64,000 bases of DNA, from positions 22,768 to 86,767 of the forward strand of contig CAKUZR010000011.1 of assembly GCA_934718065.1 (NCBI GenBank), read 5' to 3'. Under the pieces are notes generated by a model. The model worked only from the letters and a program-made list of their open reading frames with translations. It searched no databases and was not told the DNA's origin. Positions 43,371 to 51,874 of this stretch are shown here, one piece after another (the first letter of the stretch is position 1; the number at the start of each line of letters is the position of its first letter). Source of the stretch: an uncultured Treponema sp. (lineage in GTDB: Bacteria > Spirochaetota > Spirochaetia > Treponematales > Treponemataceae). Both the position numbers and the translations under genes were made by a program.

Positions 43371-44117
43371 ATGGGAAAGAATATTTTTATTGCGGGAAAA
43401 GAACTTCCGTTTGCCGCTGATTTTGCGGATGGTTTTGCTATAAAAGAAAACAATGTTGTGCTTGCAGTTTCTGATGAAAACGGCGGTTCTTCGTCCGGCG
43501 GTTTTGGCGGAAGCGGCGTTAAATTGATTGAATGGCGGCGCGGCTCCGGAGTTGCGGCTCGGTCTGCTGTAATTCAGGCTGAAACAGAACTGGGATTTGT
43601 GAACGATTTTATTCTATATTATGATTCCTCGTATTATTCTTCGGTTTTTGAAAACTGTTCAACCCAGAATTGCGCGGAAGCCTGCGACACTTTGATTTCT
43701 TCGTTTCAGTTTCTGGCTCTGGAAATAATCAGCCGGGTGAAGCAGCGGAAGGCCGGGGCGAGAATTGTTTTTGCGCTGAAAGCCCAGCCTTCTGAAAAAG
43801 ATGTTATTCTTTCCCCGAATTTAAAGACGTTTGTCCAGAATCCGTCGAATGCGTTTGTTGCGGCTGGCGAGGCGGCTTTTGCGACTTTTGCGGAAAATAT
43901 TGCGGCCTCTTCAATTGACGATGAAAATCTTTCCGTTCTTCTTGTTGCCGGTGATGACCAGAATGAAGTTATGCGCAAAGATTCGTCTTTTGCATCGTGG
44001 CTGGACGGCTATATTTCTGCCTGCGACGAGCTGAAATCCAAGCCTTCCGTAAAAAATATCACAAGCTGGATAAAAGCCGGCGCCAAAAATCCAGGCGGTT
44101 TTTCTTTTTTTAAATAG
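43371..44117 (+). CDS. unknown protein, Rossmann-like pattern
   Basis: 248 residues that I do not recognise. The N-terminal third has KNIFIAGKELPFAADFADGF and a glycine/serine-rich loop (SDENGGSSSGGFGGSG). QAETELGFVNDFILYYDSSYY, an acidic CEACDT-like helix, ARIVFALKAQPSEKD and VLLVAGDDQNE alternate in the way short-chain dehydrogenase folds do, but neither the TGxxxGxG nor the YxxxK motif is present. Probably cytoplasmic. An in-frame start at 43353 is less likely because it lies upstream of the -10 box. Confidence 0.65.
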   Translation: MGKNIFIAGKELPFAADFADGFAIKENNVVLAVSDENGGSSSGGFGGSGVKLIEWRRGSGVAARSAVIQAETELGFVNDFILYYDSSYYSSVFENCSTQNCAEACDTLISSFQFLALEIISRVKQRKAGARIVFALKAQPSEKDVILSPNLKTFVQNPSNAFVAAGEAAFATFAENIAASSIDDENLSVLLVAGDDQNEVMRKDSSFASWLDGYISACDELKSKPSVKNITSWIKAGAKNPGGFSFFK

Positions 44118-44188
44118 CCCGAATATCTTTTGCTAATCTGATTTTTTTTGTATGATGAAAGAAGATAATAAGTAGGATAGAGAATTTT

Positions 44189-45682
44189 ATGTCGGAAAAG
44201 AAATATCTGGTTGATTCTGATAAAATTACGCTTGCCATCCGTTCTGGCTTGCCTTTGACAATTACGACTTACACCTTGCCTCATGATATGGAGCTGTACA
44301 TGCAGGAAATTCTTTCTGAATTTCTTCATCAGCTTGGGCAGGACCACATGATAAGCTATCTTACGTACTGCCTTCAGGAACTTGTTACAAACGCGAAAAA
44401 GGCGAACACAAAGCGCGTTTATTTTCAGGAAAAAAATCTGGACATAACAAATTCTTCTGATTACGAAGAAGGAATGAAAACTTTCAAGGAAGACACGCTA
44501 GGCAACGTGAATTATTATCTTGAAAAGCAGAAGCGCGCCGGTCTTTACGTGAAGCTTGTGATTCAGTTTAGAAACAATAAGATAAAACTTGAAGTGCGGA
44601 ACAATTCAACGCTTGTTGTTGACGAATACAAGCGGATTCACGACAAAATGTGCCGCGTTCAGCAGTACACTTCAATTGAGGACGCGGTTTCAAAAGTTAT
44701 AGACGATTCAGAAGGCGCGGGACTCGGGCTTATAATCATGATTCTTATGCTGCAGAAAATCGGGCTCAGCGAGGATAATTTCCAGACGATTTGCGAGGGC
44801 GGCGAAACAATAACCAGAATTATTCTGCCTTTGAACCAGAAAACTGAATACGAAATCAACGCGATTTCAGAAGAATTTAAAAATGCCATTGAAGCGATTC
44901 CGCAGTTTCCGGAAAATATTGCGCGGCTCAGCAATCTTCTTAGCGATCCAAAGGCGCAGATGTCTGAAATTGCCATGCAAATTTCAAATGATGTCGCGCT
45001 CACGGCGGAACTTTTGAAGCAAGTTAATTCCGCGGCGTTCGCACTTCCAGTTCCGTGCAAAAATATTGTGGACGCTGTTAAGCTTGTGGGAATCCGCGGC
45101 ATAAAAAATATGCTTTTCACGGTCGGCTCGCTAAAAACGTTTGCCTCGGTCAGCGGAAGCAACGAAAATCTTTGGCGGCACGCCTACCAGGTTGCGTTCT
45201 ATTCGTTTAACCTTGCGAAGAATTTTTGCGCCGGCGACCGCTCGGTTGTTGAAGATTCGTACGTTTGCGGACTTTTGCACGACATGGGAAAAATCGTTTT
45301 TGAAAACGCGCATCCGGATTATCTTGAAAGCATAAAAAATATCTGCATGTCAAAAGGAATTTCCGCTGAAATTTTTGAAAAAATTATTTCCGGAGTAAAC
45401 CATGGTGAAATCGGCGCGAAAATCGCTGAAAAATGGAATTTCCCGAAAACTCTTGTTGATGTGATTCGTTTTCATCATTCGCCGGAAAGCGCGCTGCCGG
45501 ATGAAAGAACTTTGGTTTCGCTGGTGAATCTTGCGGACTCAATCAGCCATTATCAGAACAATGAGCTGGAATTTTACCAGATTGACCCGGATGTGCTGGC
45601 CGCTTTCAATATAACTACGGAAGCTGGATTTTCAAGGATTTCAGAAAAGCTTCAGGAAGCGTTCAACCAGATTCAGTTCTAG
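44189..45682 (+). CDS. HATPase-like plus HDOD domain regulatory protein
   Basis: 497 residues. The first 215 look like a GHKL/HATPase fold: N-box LQELVTNAKKAN (Glu64, Asn68), RNNS in place of the DxGxG box, and EGAGLGLII (176-183) as the G-box. No phosphoacceptor histidine helix is visible. Residues of about 225-490 form an HDOD domain (AIPQFPENIARL, NDVALTAELLKQVNSAAF, GLLHDMGKIVF, RFHHSPES), which keeps the HD pair. HDOD proteins are signalling scaffolds. Pairing with an anti-sigma-like ATPase could give a nucleotide-controlled regulator. It overlaps the convergent SpoU gene by 4 bp. AGGAT precedes the ATG. Confidence 0.82.
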   Translation: MSEKKYLVDSDKITLAIRSGLPLTITTYTLPHDMELYMQEILSEFLHQLGQDHMISYLTYCLQELVTNAKKANTKRVYFQEKNLDITNSSDYEEGMKTFKEDTLGNVNYYLEKQKRAGLYVKLVIQFRNNKIKLEVRNNSTLVVDEYKRIHDKMCRVQQYTSIEDAVSKVIDDSEGAGLGLIIMILMLQKIGLSEDNFQTICEGGETITRIILPLNQKTEYEINAISEEFKNAIEAIPQFPENIARLSNLLSDPKAQMSEIAMQISNDVALTAELLKQVNSAAFALPVPCKNIVDAVKLVGIRGIKNMLFTVGSLKTFASVSGSNENLWRHAYQVAFYSFNLAKNFCAGDRSVVEDSYVCGLLHDMGKIVFENAHPDYLESIKNICMSKGISAEIFEKIISGVNHGEIGAKIAEKWNFPKTLVDVIRFHHSPESALPDERTLVSLVNLADSISHYQNNELEFYQIDPDVLAAFNITTEAGFSRISEKLQEAFNQIQF

Positions 45683-46512
45683 TTGTTTTTCATTGATTCA
45701 AGGGCTTCGCACCATTTCTGCATAAGAATTCCAAAGGCAACTCCCACGTTCAGAGAGGCTTTCAGGCCAATCATTGGAATTGTTACAGTTCCGTATGTCG
45801 CGCGTTTCAACGCCTGTGGACTTACGCCAAGCTCTTCTGAACCGATTATGCAGATTCCCCGTTTTGGAAAATTGAATTTTTCGATTGGTGTTCCGCCGGT
45901 TTCCAGCGCAAAAACTGGAATTTCTTCCGGCAGCTCCTCAAGGCTTTTGCGTTCGTAGCCCATTGTTTCAACGCAGCCCATTCCGCTTCTGACCGCCCGC
46001 GGCTGCATTGGATCAACGCAGTTCGGAGAAATATAGACTTTTTCAGCGCCCATTCCTTCCGCAGTTCTGAAAATAGAGCCAATGTTGAATGGTGAACGGA
46101 TGTCCTCCGCGTAAACCGCTGTTCCCGGATAAAAATTTCTTTCGCGCACGGTTCCGTTCTGGTCAAAAGGCGAGGCATGCGGCGCGATTACAAGATCCCA
46201 TTCCGCGGGAAAAGTTCCTATAAGCTGAAGAAGGTGGTTTCTTGCCGCGTTGCAGATTCTTCGCTCATCAAAAGGTTTTTCTTCAAGCAGAGATTTAAGC
46301 TCGTTCGCCGCGTTCTCTGGGAGTTTCGGGTCTTCGAGCAAAATTTCAGCGAGCTTTTTTGTGTATTCAGCGCGCGGCATTGATTTGAAGTTGTATTCCA
46401 TTCCTTTTTCGGGAATTCCTGCTATGTCGCGTTCGAGCGCACCGAAAGTCAGCGCGAGCTTTCTTCGTTTTTGTCCGCCGGAAAGCTGGAAAAGTTTGTT
46501 CGGGTCAATCAT
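45679..46512 (-). CDS. TrmH/SpoU-family RNA ribose methyltransferase
   Basis: 277 residues. The C-terminal SPOUT domain carries the three motifs: AEDIRSPFNIGSIFRTAEGMG, IIGSEELGVS and IPMIGLKASLNVGVAFGI. The N-terminal 120 residues are a helical extension specific to this protein. It should 2'-O-methylate a tRNA or rRNA nucleotide; the target is not readable. The start codon overlaps the stop of the alcohol-dehydrogenase-like gene (TGATG), so the two are translated together. Confidence 0.9.
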   Translation of the reverse strand: MIDPNKLFQLSGGQKRRKLALTFGALERDIAGIPEKGMEYNFKSMPRAEYTKKLAEILLEDPKLPENAANELKSLLEEKPFDERRICNAARNHLLQLIGTFPAEWDLVIAPHASPFDQNGTVRERNFYPGTAVYAEDIRSPFNIGSIFRTAEGMGAEKVYISPNCVDPMQPRAVRSGMGCVETMGYERKSLEELPEEIPVFALETGGTPIEKFNFPKRGICIIGSEELGVSPQALKRATYGTVTIPMIGLKASLNVGVAFGILMQKWCEALESMKNN

Positions 46513-47660
46513 CAGTAAGCCTGCTTCATAAGTTCAAAAAGTTCGTCCGTCGTCATGCTTCGCGGAAGCATTGTCATAATGTCAAGCTGGCCGGCGTCTT
46601 CCGCGCTTGAGGCAAGTTGTTCCATTGTAAGGTTCAGGTCTTTCAGTCTTGTTGGAAGGTTCGCTTTTGCAAGCTTTTGCCTTATTTTTTCCGCAAACGA
46701 CTGGGCGGCGGCTTCATTTGAAGGAAAATCTTCATCCGGATTTAAAATCCGCGCGATTTTCGCAATTTTTTCAGCTTTGAATTTTGCGGTTTCTTCAATC
46801 ATGTATGGAAAAATAATTGAAGCCACGAGCGAGCGGCTGATTTTGAATCTTGCGTTCACGGCGAGCGCGGCAAGGCTTGCGATTCCCACGGAGCTTGCCG
46901 AGGCAGCCAGCGAAGCCATGCAGCCTCCTTGTTCCAGAAGAAGTTCCTTCGGCGCGGCAATATCAAGTGATTTTTTTCCGTCGGTCGCGTAGCTTAAAAT
47001 TTCAAAGGCTTTTTCGCAGAACATATCGCTGAAAAAAGATGATTTCTGGGAAAGGTAAGCCTCGCACGCAATGCAGAGCGTTTCCAGCGAAAGCGAGGCG
47101 GTCTGGTTTTCAGTGAGCGTAAGCGCAAGGTTCGGATCCCAGAGCATCAGGCGGCAGACGTTGTTCTGGATTTTCAGCTGTTTTACCTGGCGGCTCCGCG
47201 AGTCAATCACCGGAATTGAATTTGTAAATGCGTATGGCGCGCGGCAGGTGCTCGGCAGGCAGACAAGCGGAATTGGATTTTCAGCTGGAATTGAACCGTC
47301 GATAAAATCGTAAATGCTGCGCTGTTCGTTTATCAAGGAGGCGATTGCGCATCCTGCGTTGATTGCTTTTTCTCCGCCGGCCGCAATTATTCCGTGGATA
47401 TGGCTTTGCTGCGCTAGAATTATCGCTTTTTCAATGTCTTTTGTTGTTGCTCCGTCGGTGAAATTGTCGTACACAAAAAAATCGATTTTTCGCTCTGCGA
47501 GCGGCTGCGTTATTTTTTCCGCAAGGTTGAAGTCTTTCAGAATCGGATCCAGGACAATCATAAATTTTGAGCCGTAGCTTTTAACGTACTGCCCAAGCCT
47601 TGTCAGCGTGTATGAGCCAAGAACAATGTTCGGTGAAATTTTGAAAATCAAATCTGCCAT
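46512..47660 (-). CDS. iron-containing alcohol-dehydrogenase-like pseudoenzyme
   Basis: 382 residues with the full length and fold pattern of family III alcohol dehydrogenases, including PLVCLPSTCRAPYAFT and the helical C-terminal half. The catalytic residues are replaced. The NAD-binding GGGS..D motif reads AGGEKAIN. The four metal ligands align to Glu193 (Asp), Ile197 (His), Leu266 (His) and Arg276 (His). I infer loss of dehydrogenase activity and a binding or structural role. It is co-translated with the SpoU methyltransferase, and a terminator separates it from flgM. The reading frame is intact over 382 codons, so it is not a decaying pseudogene. Confidence 0.8.
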   Translation of the reverse strand: MADLIFKISPNIVLGSYTLTRLGQYVKSYGSKFMIVLDPILKDFNLAEKITQPLAERKIDFFVYDNFTDGATTKDIEKAIILAQQSHIHGIIAAGGEKAINAGCAIASLINEQRSIYDFIDGSIPAENPIPLVCLPSTCRAPYAFTNSIPVIDSRSRQVKQLKIQNNVCRLMLWDPNLALTLTENQTASLSLETLCIACEAYLSQKSSFFSDMFCEKAFEILSYATDGKKSLDIAAPKELLLEQGGCMASLAASASSVGIASLAALAVNARFKISRSLVASIIFPYMIEETAKFKAEKIAKIARILNPDEDFPSNEAAAQSFAEKIRQKLAKANLPTRLKDLNLTMEQLASSAEDAGQLDIMTMLPRSMTTDELFELMKQAY

Positions 47661-47674
47661 AATAGTTAATATAA

Positions 47675-47705
47675 AACAAAAAAGACGGAATTTCTATTCC
47701 GCCTT
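47675..47705 (-). terminator. intrinsic terminator after flgM
   Basis: On the minus strand AAGGCGGAAT pairs with ATTCCGTCTT around a four-base loop (ten pairs, one G-U), followed by TTTTTTGTTTT. It lies between flgM and the alcohol-dehydrogenase-like gene. Confidence 0.85.
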
Positions 47706-47750
47706 CTTGTATCAAGCAAAAATTTTAGTAAATAAAATCGTTCTGACTGA

Positions 47751-48038
47751 CTAAAGACCAAAACTTTCCATGATTTTATCTGCGGCAGAAGCAATTACTG
47801 CGTCATTCAGATAATTTGGGTTCTGGAGCTTAGCTTTTACTTCTGCAACACGGTCAGCGCGCACATCCGGAGTTTCAGATGAAACCTGGTTCAAATAGTA
47901 TGCGTCCGCCATCTGCTTTGCTTCTTTTGAAATAGAAACTGAGTCGGCGGCAAAGCTTGTTTTTTCAGTGCTGTTTGCGCGTGTTGTTTTCTGCACATTG
48001 TTGAGAGGATTAATTCCTCCGATTCCGTTTATCATCAT
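47751..48038 (-). CDS. flgM: anti-sigma-28 factor FlgM
   Basis: 95 residues, normal for FlgM. The N-terminal half is disordered-looking (INPLNNVQKTTRANSTEK), DSVSISKEAKQM follows, and the C-terminal helices (DVRADRVAEVKAKLQNPNY and AADKIMESF) are the sigma-binding part. FlgM holds sigma-28 inactive until it is exported through the completed hook-basal body. It follows rsmI by 21 bp with a GGACG ribosome site. Two ATG codons stand in tandem, so the start could be 48035. Three sigma-28-type promoters elsewhere in this window are possible indirect targets. Confidence 0.93.
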   Translation of the reverse strand: MMINGIGGINPLNNVQKTTRANSTEKTSFAADSVSISKEAKQMADAYYLNQVSSETPDVRADRVAEVKAKLQNPNYLNDAVIASAADKIMESFGL

Positions 48039-48059
48039 ATTCGTCCTGCCCCTCTACCA

Positions 48060-48767
48060 TTATTTATCGGTAGATTCATCAGAAAGTTGAACTTTTTTTA
48101 CACCAGAAATGAAAACTGCGAATTCTCCTTTTATTGAAGCCCTGGAAGCAAAATCATCACGCAGTTCTGCGGCTGTTCCTTCAATAATTTCTTCGTGCAG
48201 TTTGGTCAATTCACGGCCAACCACCACGCGGCGGCTACTATCAATATCGGCAATATCCGTCAGTAACTTTACAATTCTGAACGGACTTTCGTATAAAACT
48301 ATTGCATCTTCGGTTGAAAGCAGCTCCTTCAGCCTTGTACGGCGTTTTCCCGGTTTCGGCGAAAGAAATCCTTCAAAAATCAAGGTTTTTCCGCCTGCGC
48401 CCGCAACGCTCGTCAATGTTGCAAATGCGGAAGGCCCTGGAATCGGCACGACGGAATGTCCGGCTTTTCTTACCAGACCTGCTAAAACTGCGCCAGGATC
48501 GCTTATTCCGGGAGTTCCAGCATCGCTTGCAAATGCAATGTTTTTTCCTTCGTTCATAAGCTGGATGATTTTCTGCGCGGCGAATTCCTCGTTCTGCGCG
48601 CGGCACGAAATCAGCGGCTTGCGAATTTCAAGGTGTGTTAAAAGCTGTAAAGTATGGCGGGTATCTTCTGCGGCCACAATATCGACATTTTTCAATGTTT
48701 CAACTGCCCTGTAAGTAATATCTCCAAGATTTCCTATGGGCGTTCCAACTATATACAGCGTAGACAC
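48060..48767 (-). CDS. rsmI: 16S rRNA (cytidine1402-2'-O)-methyltransferase
   Basis: 235 residues of the tetrapyrrole-methylase fold. The family marks are YIVGTPIGNLGDITYRA at the start, AAEDTRHT, SDAGTPGISDPG, PIPGPSAF and RELTKLHEEI. It methylates the ribose of C1402 in the decoding site. The start is GTG at 48767 with no ribosome site visible. The flgM gene is directly downstream. Confidence 0.95.
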   Translation of the reverse strand: MSTLYIVGTPIGNLGDITYRAVETLKNVDIVAAEDTRHTLQLLTHLEIRKPLISCRAQNEEFAAQKIIQLMNEGKNIAFASDAGTPGISDPGAVLAGLVRKAGHSVVPIPGPSAFATLTSVAGAGGKTLIFEGFLSPKPGKRRTRLKELLSTEDAIVLYESPFRIVKLLTDIADIDSSRRVVVGRELTKLHEEIIEGTAAELRDDFASRASIKGEFAVFISGVKKVQLSDESTDK

Positions 48768-48895
48768 ATATTAACTATAAATCGAAATGTCTTTTTTTTC
48801 AATAAATAAAGTTAAAACAGGGTTAATAAAAGAATGAAAATTTTATATAATCGTTCTTATATTTTTATTACGGATTTTAAACGGGAGACAATATC

Positions 48896-50728
48896 ATGTG
48901 TGGAATTGTTGGTTATGTAGGCTCAGGAAATGCCGTTCCTTATCTTATCAATGGACTGAAAAAGCTTGAATACAGAGGATATGATTCGTCTGGAATTGTC
49001 GTTGGAAAAATTGAAGACGGCGCGCCGAAATTTTATTTGTACAAAAAAGCCGGAAAACTTTCAAAGTTGATTGGCGTTCTGCCGAAGGAACTTTCAGGCA
49101 CTTGGGGAATTGGCCATACGCGCTGGGCTACGCATGGAATGGTTACAGACCAGAATGCGCATCCTTTTCTTTCAAATGACGGAAATATTGCGGTTGTCCA
49201 CAATGGAATTATTGAAAATTTCCAGTCGCTGCGCGCGGCTTTGGTGAAGGAAGGCGTTAAGTTTGAGTCTGAAACTGATTCAGAAGTGATTCCAAATCTT
49301 GTTGCAAAATATTATAAAGGCGATTTGCTTGAAGCTGTTCAGGAGGCTCTGAGCAAGGTTATAGGAACTTACGCGCTTGCAATTACTTGTGTGAAGGAAC
49401 CTGGAAAAATTGTTGTGGCGAAACGTGGCGGCCCGCTCGTTGTGGGGCTTTCTGACGGAGCGTATTACATTGCCTCGGATGCGAATGCGATTGTTGGAAA
49501 CACAACGCGTGTTATTTATCTTGAGGACGGCGATGTTGTTGAAGTTACTGCGCAAGGCTTGAAATTCCCGAATATTGAGGGCAACGATTATTCAAAAAGA
49601 ATTGAAGAATGTTCAATCGACGCGGCGGAAACTGAGAAATGCGGCTACGGCACATACATGGAAAAAGAAATCAACGAGCAGCCGGAAAGCATTGAGCGCG
49701 CTTTTGCCGGAAGAATTGATTTTGAGGCTTCAACCGCAAAGCTCAGCGGCTTTGATGACGATATTTTTAAGCGGACAAGCAAAATCACTGCGATGTCTGC
49801 CGGAACTTCGTGGTATGCGAGTGTTTTCGGCGGTCTTTTGATTGAGCAGTACGCAAGAATTTCTTGTGCGGCGGAATTTTCGAGCGAGCTCCGCTACAAA
49901 AATCCAATTGTGAACAAGGATGATGTTTTTCTTGCCGTAAGCCAGAGCGGTGAAACTGCTGATACTTTGTACGCCCTGCGTGAAATCCACGAGAAAGGCG
50001 GAAGCGTTTATGGAATCTGCAACGTTGTTGGCTCTTCAATTGCGCGCGAAAGCGACGGCGGTGCTTTTATTCATGCCGGCCCGGAGATTGCCGTTGCTTC
50101 AACAAAGGCGTTCTCGAACACGCTCATAATTTTTTATCTTCTTGCGTTGAAATTTGCACGCCAGCGAGAAATGAGCCGGGAAGACGGCGCAAAATTTATC
50201 GAGCAGATTATCAAGCAGCCGCGTCTTGTGAAGGAAGCTCTTGAAAACAAGGACAAAATCAGGCAGATTGCAAAAAAATATGCAAAATGCAAGGATTTTT
50301 TGTATCTTGGACGCGGACTTATGTATCCGATTGCTTTGGAAGGCGCGTTGAAACTGAAAGAAATTTCTTACGTTCATGCAGAAGCTTTTGCCGCCGGTGA
50401 AATAAAGCACGGCCCGATTGCTTTGGTCAACGAGCAGACTCCAAGCGTGTTCCTTGTTCCGGATGACTTTTTGCGCGAAAAAGTTATTTCAAATATAAAG
50501 GAAATAAAAGCGCGGAAAGGCCCGGTTATCGCAATCGGCGTTGAAGGCGACAAGGAGCTTGAGTCTATCGTGGATGAATTCATTGCGGTTCCAAAAGTTG
50601 AAAATCCGGCTTTCTACGCAATTCCGATGGTTGTTGTATGCCAGCTGTTTGCGTTCTATGTTGCCCAGGAGCTTGGCCGCGATGTTGACCAGCCAAGAAA
50701 TCTTGCAAAGTCAGTAACAGTTGAATAA
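48896..50728 (+). CDS. glmS: glutamine-fructose-6-phosphate aminotransferase
   Basis: 610 residues. It makes glucosamine-6-phosphate for peptidoglycan. The N-terminal glutaminase begins MCGIVGYVG with Cys2 as nucleophile, and GHTRWATHG and HNGIIEN follow. The two SIS domains hold TSWYASVFGG, SQSGETADT, the EGALKLKEISYVHAEAFAAGE helix and the C-terminal DQPRNLAKSVTVE. A GGGAG ribosome site precedes the ATG. I see no glmS ribozyme core upstream. Confidence 0.97.
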   Translation: MCGIVGYVGSGNAVPYLINGLKKLEYRGYDSSGIVVGKIEDGAPKFYLYKKAGKLSKLIGVLPKELSGTWGIGHTRWATHGMVTDQNAHPFLSNDGNIAVVHNGIIENFQSLRAALVKEGVKFESETDSEVIPNLVAKYYKGDLLEAVQEALSKVIGTYALAITCVKEPGKIVVAKRGGPLVVGLSDGAYYIASDANAIVGNTTRVIYLEDGDVVEVTAQGLKFPNIEGNDYSKRIEECSIDAAETEKCGYGTYMEKEINEQPESIERAFAGRIDFEASTAKLSGFDDDIFKRTSKITAMSAGTSWYASVFGGLLIEQYARISCAAEFSSELRYKNPIVNKDDVFLAVSQSGETADTLYALREIHEKGGSVYGICNVVGSSIARESDGGAFIHAGPEIAVASTKAFSNTLIIFYLLALKFARQREMSREDGAKFIEQIIKQPRLVKEALENKDKIRQIAKKYAKCKDFLYLGRGLMYPIALEGALKLKEISYVHAEAFAAGEIKHGPIALVNEQTPSVFLVPDDFLREKVISNIKEIKARKGPVIAIGVEGDKELESIVDEFIAVPKVENPAFYAIPMVVVCQLFAFYVAQELGRDVDQPRNLAKSVTVE

Positions 50729-50749
50729 AAAAAAACTTTCTGATATAAT
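50721..50749 (+). promoter_or_regulatory. sigma-70-type promoter of the tRNA gene
   Basis: TTGAAT, a 17-base spacer and a perfect TATAAT. The -35 box overlaps the glmS stop codon. Transcription would start about 8 nt before the tRNA. Confidence 0.75.
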
Positions 50750-50763
50750 AGATTTTACCTTTT

Positions 50764-50836
50764 GGGCCATTAGCTCAGTGGTTAGAGCAGAGGACTCATA
50801 ATCCTTTGGTCCTAAGTTCAAGTCTTAGATGGCCCA
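50764..50836 (+). tRNA. tRNA with CAT anticodon, probably tRNA-Ile2
   Basis: A 73-nt cloverleaf: 7-bp acceptor stem GGGCCAT/ATGGCCC, D arm GCTC/GAGC, anticodon stem GAGGA/TCCTT with loop CTCATAA, T arm CTAAG/CTTAG with loop TTCAAGT, discriminator A, no encoded CCA. CAT could mean Met or lysidine-modified Ile. The C4-G69 and C5-G68 pairs are the ones known to direct the lysidine synthetase TilS, and the D loop (AGTGGTTA) and variable loop (TGGTC) match E. coli tRNA-Ile2 rather than elongator tRNA-Met, so I favour Ile. Confidence 0.9.
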
Positions 50837-50837
50837 G

Positions 50838-50869
50838 ACCTCTTGTGTAAAAGCAGGAGGTTTTTTTTT
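50838..50869 (+). terminator. intrinsic terminator after the tRNA gene
   Basis: ACCTCTTG pairs with CAGGAGGT (one wobble) around an eight-base loop, followed by an unbroken T-run. It starts two bases after the tRNA. Confidence 0.85.
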
Positions 50870-50885
50870 GCGTTTTTGTTTTCAG

Positions 50886-51791
50886 CTAGAATATTGAGCC
50901 GGGGCGAAGATTTTCGGCGTTTCTTGCGGCGCACCAAGTTCCTTTTGCCAGCGCGGACTGAAAATCTTTTGTCTTTAAATATTCGTATAGAAATCCCGCG
51001 TTGAAAGAGTCGCCGCAGGCGGTTGTGTTCAGCGGATTTATTTTTTCAGCAGGAAATTCCGCGAAAATTCCGTTGTTTGCCGCAAATGTTGATTTTTTTC
51101 CGCGTGTAACAATTATTATGTTTCTCAATTCCTTGCTTTTTAAAGAAATAGATTCTTTCAGCGTTTCTTCCGGGGCGGATTCTGAAAAACCGAATGTCCT
51201 TGAAAATTCCTGCTCGTTGATTTTTATTATGTCAGGAACGCAAATTTCCAAAGTGTCGTTCAAATCTTTTCCGCAGTAGTCCGCCAGAATGAGTTTTCCG
51301 GCGTTTTTTGCGATTTTTGCAATCAAGGCGCAAATTTCTTCTGACCAGAAATCCGGGCGGCTCCCGGCAAGAATCACGGCTTCAGCTTTTTCAATTTCTT
51401 TCCGTGCAAGGAACAGAAGCTCTTCTTCCTGGGCTGAATAATCTTCCTGAAGTTTCGGTTCTGAAACCACAATCTCAGTTGTTGAATGTTTTGTTTCGTC
51501 CAGAAGCGTAAGACATTCGCGTGTAAAACCTGGAATTTTCACCGCCGCAAGATTTATTGAATCTTTTTCTGCAAGAGCGATAAATTCGTCTGCATTCTGT
51601 TTTCCGAGCGGACACACAACGGATGCGGTTTCCGGTTCAAGCTGGTTTAGGACGCGCGCTGAATTCACGGCTTTTCCGGATGCGTCCTTGATGTAGTTTT
51701 TTGAGCGGTTTACGTTTTCAAGCTGCAAATTTTCGAATTGAACTGTTTTTTGAATGGTCGCGCTAAGGCAAATGCAAACGATTTTCGGCAT
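50886..51791 (-). CDS. PfkB-family sugar kinase (1-phosphofructokinase-like)
   Basis: 301 residues of the ribokinase/PfkB fold. ASGKAVNSARVL corresponds to the GGKGxN substrate loop with altered residues, AVILAGSRP begins the central sheet, and TTACGDSFNAGFL is the anion-hole and catalytic Asp motif (consensus GAGD). The spacing and the N-terminal VCICLSATIQKTVQF resemble 1-phosphofructokinase and tagatose-6-phosphate kinase. The unusual N-terminal loop makes the substrate uncertain. The gene stands alone, divergent from metK. Confidence 0.8.
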   Translation of the reverse strand: MPKIVCICLSATIQKTVQFENLQLENVNRSKNYIKDASGKAVNSARVLNQLEPETASVVCPLGKQNADEFIALAEKDSINLAAVKIPGFTRECLTLLDETKHSTTEIVVSEPKLQEDYSAQEEELLFLARKEIEKAEAVILAGSRPDFWSEEICALIAKIAKNAGKLILADYCGKDLNDTLEICVPDIIKINEQEFSRTFGFSESAPEETLKESISLKSKELRNIIIVTRGKKSTFAANNGIFAEFPAEKINPLNTTACGDSFNAGFLYEYLKTKDFQSALAKGTWCAARNAENLRPGSIF

Positions 51792-51845
51792 ATTTTTATT
51801 TTACTGAAAAGCGGCCGGTTTATGCAAATCAATATTGAAAATCTA

Positions 51846-51874
51846 TTGAAGGTTTTTTGATTTAACATTATGCT
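51846..51874 (+). promoter_or_regulatory. promoter candidate for metK
   Basis: TTGAAG, 17 bases, TATGCT. The transcript would carry a leader of about 90 nt with a short TAGG-TTTTTT-CCTA hairpin and a longer AAATCC/GGATTT pairing before the ribosome site. Confidence 0.4.

Noticed and set aside
46512..47660. decaying pseudogene
   Set aside because: The frame is uninterrupted over 382 codons with normal length and coupling to the next gene, so a repurposed protein is more likely.
48060..48110. sigma-28 promoter for flgM (ACCGATAA on the minus strand at the rsmI end)
   Set aside because: The nearest TAAA is about 25 bases away instead of 15, and ACC GAT AAA is simply the last codons of rsmI.
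48780..48895. glmS ribozyme upstream of glmS
   Set aside because: The 128-bp gap is AT-rich and too short, and shows no conserved ribozyme core.
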